A stretch of 64,000 bases of DNA from contig OY804588.1 in the NCBI GenBank assembly GCA_963680875.1, positions 79,384,829 through 79,448,828 on the forward strand, read 5' to 3'. The position numbers and the translations under genes were made by a program. The first letter of the stretch is position 1, and each line of letters begins with the position of its first letter. A model generated the notes under the pieces. It was not told where the DNA came from, searched no databases, and was given only the letters and a program-made list of their open reading frames with translations. Of the stretch, positions 60,861 to 64,000 are shown in pieces. Source of the DNA: Bathymodiolus brooksi (Eukaryota; Mollusca; Bivalvia; Mytilida; Modiolidae).

Positions 60861-62218
60861 ACGGCGTTTACATAGGGTTATGATTATTTGTTTTATATCA
60901 TAAACAAAAATATTTATTGTTCATTAAGGTGCCTCATTACAATAATCAGAACTTTTAAAGCACAATAACTTTGACGCTGTACGTACACAATCCTGTGCTA
61001 TAAAACAAGACATAAATAGCTTAATAGAGACCGATAGTTTAATATATACTTAATTCATTTTTTAGTAAATAGTCTCAGCATAGGTATTACAAGGTTAATG
61101 TATTTCTCGCATGATAAACAAGTAATAGTGAAGTGACAACAGTATACGTATTCTGTACGTGTATCACACTTTGCTAATATTTTAATACATTTAAAGTCAC
61201 ATTTCTTAATAAACATCGCATTAAGTTAAAATACGACATGAAAATCAAATACCAACAATTGATGGATTATTGTGTATTGAATACACTAAATTTATTAAGG
61301 GCCAGACTAGTATGACATAAATAATAATAAATAAATAAATAAATAAATACGTATAGATACACGATAATATAATACTATAGATCGTCATATTCAATGAGCT
61401 AGTGACGACTACAGTATTACGTAATCTCTCTACTCAGCGGGTGATTTAGATGACCGTGCGATTTAACTGGTAAAATGCAAATTTAAAAGGTAAAACGCTA
61501 AAATCCCACAATAATGCAAATTTAAAAGGAAAAACGCAAATATAAAAGGAAAAACGCTAAAATCCCACGACAATGCAAATTTAAAAGGAAAAACGCTAAA
61601 ATCCCACGACAATGCAAATTTAAAAGGAAAAACGCAAATATAAAAGGAAAAACGGTAAAATGCCACGACAATGCATATTTAAAAGGAAAAACGCTAAAAT
61701 CCCACGACTACAGTATTACGTAATCTCTCTACTCAGCGGGTGATTTAGATGACCGTGCGATTTAACTGGTAAAATGCAAATTTAAAAGGTAAAACGCTAA
61801 AATCCCATGATAATGCAAATTTAAAAGGAAAAACGCAAATATAAAAGGAAAAACGCTAAAATCCCACGACAATGCAAATTTAAAAGGAAAAACGCAAATA
61901 TAAAAGGAAAAACGCTAAAATCCCACGACAATGCAAATTTAAAGGGAAAAACGCTAAAATCCCACGACAATGCAAATTTAAAAGGAAAAACGCAAATATA
62001 AAAGGAAAACGCTAAAATCCCACGACAATGCAAATTTAAAAGGAAAAACGCTAAAATGCCACGACAATGCAAATTTAAAAGGTAAAACGCAAATATAACA
62101 AGACAATTCACTAATTTAACTGGTAAACGCTAATATAACTGGTAATCTTTAATTATTTGCATTTTACCGGGAATATTTGCATTTTACCGGGGATATTTGC
62201 ATTTTCTATTTCCTAGTG
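60861..62218 (-). repeat. Right terminal inverted repeat of the CACTA-like element
   Basis: Inverted copy of 51291-52651. A segment of about 300 bp is duplicated inside it: ctacagtattacgtaatctc followed by tctactcagcgggtgattta occurs at about 61409 and again at about 61708. The subterminal array is correspondingly shorter than in the left arm. Confidence 0.92.
61455..62110. repeat. Subterminal tandem repeats, right arm
   Basis: Reverse complements of the 39- and 20-bp modules of the left arm (aaatcccacgacaatgcaaa, tttaaaaggaaaaacgc). They are interrupted by the internally duplicated arm segment. Minus frames at 61463 and 61821 are array translations. Confidence 0.9.
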
Positions 62219-62221
62219 CAT

Positions 62222-64000
62222 GTGAAGTTTCATCAACCAGGAACTAAGCGCAAATGTTAACGCAAAAATGTCGAAGTCGTTCAGGCAGAAATAGTAGGTC
62301 ATGGTGACCTATATTTTGTGTGCGATGTTTTTAACTGTCCACGACAAACTCACATGTGAAGTTTCATCAACCTGGACCAAGTAGTTTGTCTACATTGGAC
62401 CTAAATGCAAACGTTAATGCAAAAATGTTGAAGTCATTCAGGCAGAAATAGTAGGTCATGGTGACCTATATTTGTGTGCAGTGTTTTTAACTGTCCACGA
62501 CAAACTCACATGTGAAGTTTCATCAACCTGGACCAAGTAGTTTGTCTACATTGGACCTAAACGCAAACGTTAATGCAAAAATGTTGAAGTCATTCAGGCA
62601 GAAATAGTAGGTCATGGTGACCTATATTTGTGTGCAGTCTTTTTAACTGTCCACAACAAACTCACATGTGAAGTTTCATCAACCTGGACCTAAGTGCAAA
62701 TGTTAACGCAAAAATGTTGAAGTCATTCAGGCAGAAATAGTAGGTCATGGTGACCTATATTTTGTGTGGTTTTTTTTTAACTGTCCACGACAAACTCACA
62801 TGTGAAGTTTCATCAACCTGGACCAAGTAGTTTGTCTACATTGGACCAAATGCAAACGTTAATGCAAAAATGTCGAAGTCATTCAGGAAGAAATAGTAGG
62901 TCATGGTGACCTATATTTGTGTGCAGTGTTTTTAACTGTCCACAACAAACTCACATGTGAAGTTTCATCAACCTGGACCAAGTAGTTTGTCTACATTGGA
63001 CCTAAACGCAAACTTTAACGCAAAAAATGTTGAAGTCATTAAGGCAGAAATAGTAGGTCACAGTGACCTATATTTGTGTGCTTTTTTTTTTATCTTTCCA
63101 CGACAAACTCACATGTGAAGTTTCATCAACCTGGACCAAGTAGTTTGTCTACATTGGACCTAAACGCAAACTTTAACGCAAAAAATGTTGAAGTCATTAA
63201 GGCAGAAATAGTAGGTCACAGTGACCTATATTTGTGTGCTTTTTTTTTTTATCTTTCCACGACAAACTCACATGTGAAGTTTCATCAACCTGGACCAAGT
63301 AGTTTGTCTACATTGGACCTAAATGCAAACGTTAATGCAAAAATGTTGAAGTCATTCAGGCAGAAATAGTAGGTCATGGTGACCTATATTTGTGTGCAGT
63401 GTTTTTAACTGTCCACGACAAACTCACATGTGAAGTTTCATCAACCTGGACCAAGTAGTTTGTCTACATTGGACCTAAACGCAAACGTTAATGCAAAAAT
63501 GTTGAAGTCATTCAGGCAGAAATAGTAGGTCATGGTGACCTATATTTGTGTGCAGTCTTTTTAACTGTCCACAACAAACTCACATGTGAAGTTTCATCAA
63601 CCTGGACCTAAGTGCAAATGTTAACGCAAAAATGTTGAAGTCATTCAGGCAGAAATAGTAGGTCATGGTGACCTATATTTTGTGTGGTTTTTTTTTAACT
63701 GTCCACGACAAACTCACATGTGAAGTTTCATCAACCTGGACCAAGTAGTTTGTCTACATTGGACCAAATGCAAACGTTAATGCAAAAATGTCGAAGTCAT
63801 TCAGGAAGAAATAGTAGGTCATGGTGACCTATATTTGTGTGCAGTGTTTTTAACTGTCCACAACAAACTCACATGTGAAGTTTCATCAACCTGGACCAAG
63901 TAGTTTGTCTACATTGGACCTAAACGCAAACTTTAACGCAAAAAATGTTGAAGTCATTAAGGCAGAAATAGTAGGTCACAGTGACCTATATTTGTGTGCT
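62222..64000. repeat. 157-bp tandem array with palindromic AGGTCAnnnTGACCT, right half
   Basis: It continues the array of 49437-51290 and runs off the window. Perfect palindromes are at 62296, 62453, 62609, 62742, 62898, 63055, 63213, 63371, 63527, 63660, 63816 and 63973. Those at 63055, 63213 and 63973 read AGGTCACAGTGACCT. Five sites (62453, 62609, 62742, 62898, 63055) are repeated exactly 918 bp later, showing a higher-order block. The frame at 63076 is an array translation. Confidence 0.95.

Larger units (their letters stand above)
51291..62218. mobile_element. CACTA (EnSpm/CMC)-type DNA transposon, 10.9 kb, non-autonomous or decayed
   Basis: The ends are CACTAGGAAATAG (51291) and CTATTTCCTAGTG (to 62218). 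Each begins a terminal inverted repeat of about 1.36 kb. The flanking 3-bp duplication CAT (51288-51290 and 62219-62221) rebuilds an uninterrupted array unit, actcaCATgtgaag. A CACTA terminus, 3-bp target duplication and dense subterminal repeats together define the CACTA superfamily. The interior (52652-60860) has no intact transposase, only scattered short frames, a LINE piece and Harbinger remnants. The TIRs are near-identical over their outer 130 bp (one mismatch seen), which suggests recent insertion or gene conversion between arms. Confidence 0.88.

Overview
This window is animal genomic DNA and looks like a repeat-rich mollusc, most likely a bivalve. The evidence for that is circumstantial: long AT-rich introns, several tRNA-headed SINE copies whose tail has the composition seen in molluscan SINEs, two tandem-repeat-bearing elements of the bivalve pearl/Helentron-like kind, and one recognisable gene that is split into short exons. 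Nothing prokaryotic is present: there are no operons, ribosome binding sites or CRISPR arrays. Nearly all long open frames lie inside tandem arrays and are not genes.

The one host gene is a choline transporter-like protein (SLC44/CTL family) on the minus strand. I reconstructed seven consecutive exons. In transcription order they are 48989-48877, 25357-25226, 20349-20250, 19831-19739, 18518-18422, 15229-15180 and 14426-14250. All six junctions have matching intron phases and canonical AG/GT sites, and together they encode about 250 residues of the middle of the transporter. The N-terminal exons should lie to the right of the window and the C-terminal exons to the left.

Layout. 1-13812 is a 36-bp satellite. 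13813-25357 holds six of the exons with SINEs, a 47-bp array split by a hAT-like element, a Helentron-like tandem element and a small TIR element nested in a SINE. 25345-45376 is a 20-kb, 57-bp satellite that begins inside an exon. 45377-48876 is intron with SINE pieces and a second Helentron-like element carrying a 127-bp array. 48877-49104 is the most upstream visible exon plus a decayed tandem copy of it. 49437-51290 and 62219-64000 are two halves of one 157-bp array. That array is split by a 10.9-kb CACTA-type DNA transposon (51291-62218) with TIRs of about 1.36 kb. Its interior holds LINE and Harbinger remnants and nested palindromes.

The most striking observation is that tandem duplication recurs exactly at splice sites of this gene. 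The 57-bp satellite monomer is the 3' splice site plus the first 16 nt of an exon, so that exon is preceded by roughly 350 copies of its own acceptor. Shorter tandem copies touch the edges of four other exons, and a more distant copy lies upstream of a sixth. A second strong observation is that the 157-bp array carries at least 21 perfect palindromes of the oestrogen-response-element type (AGGTCAnnnTGACCT), four-to-five-unit blocks of which are themselves repeated at 918 bp.
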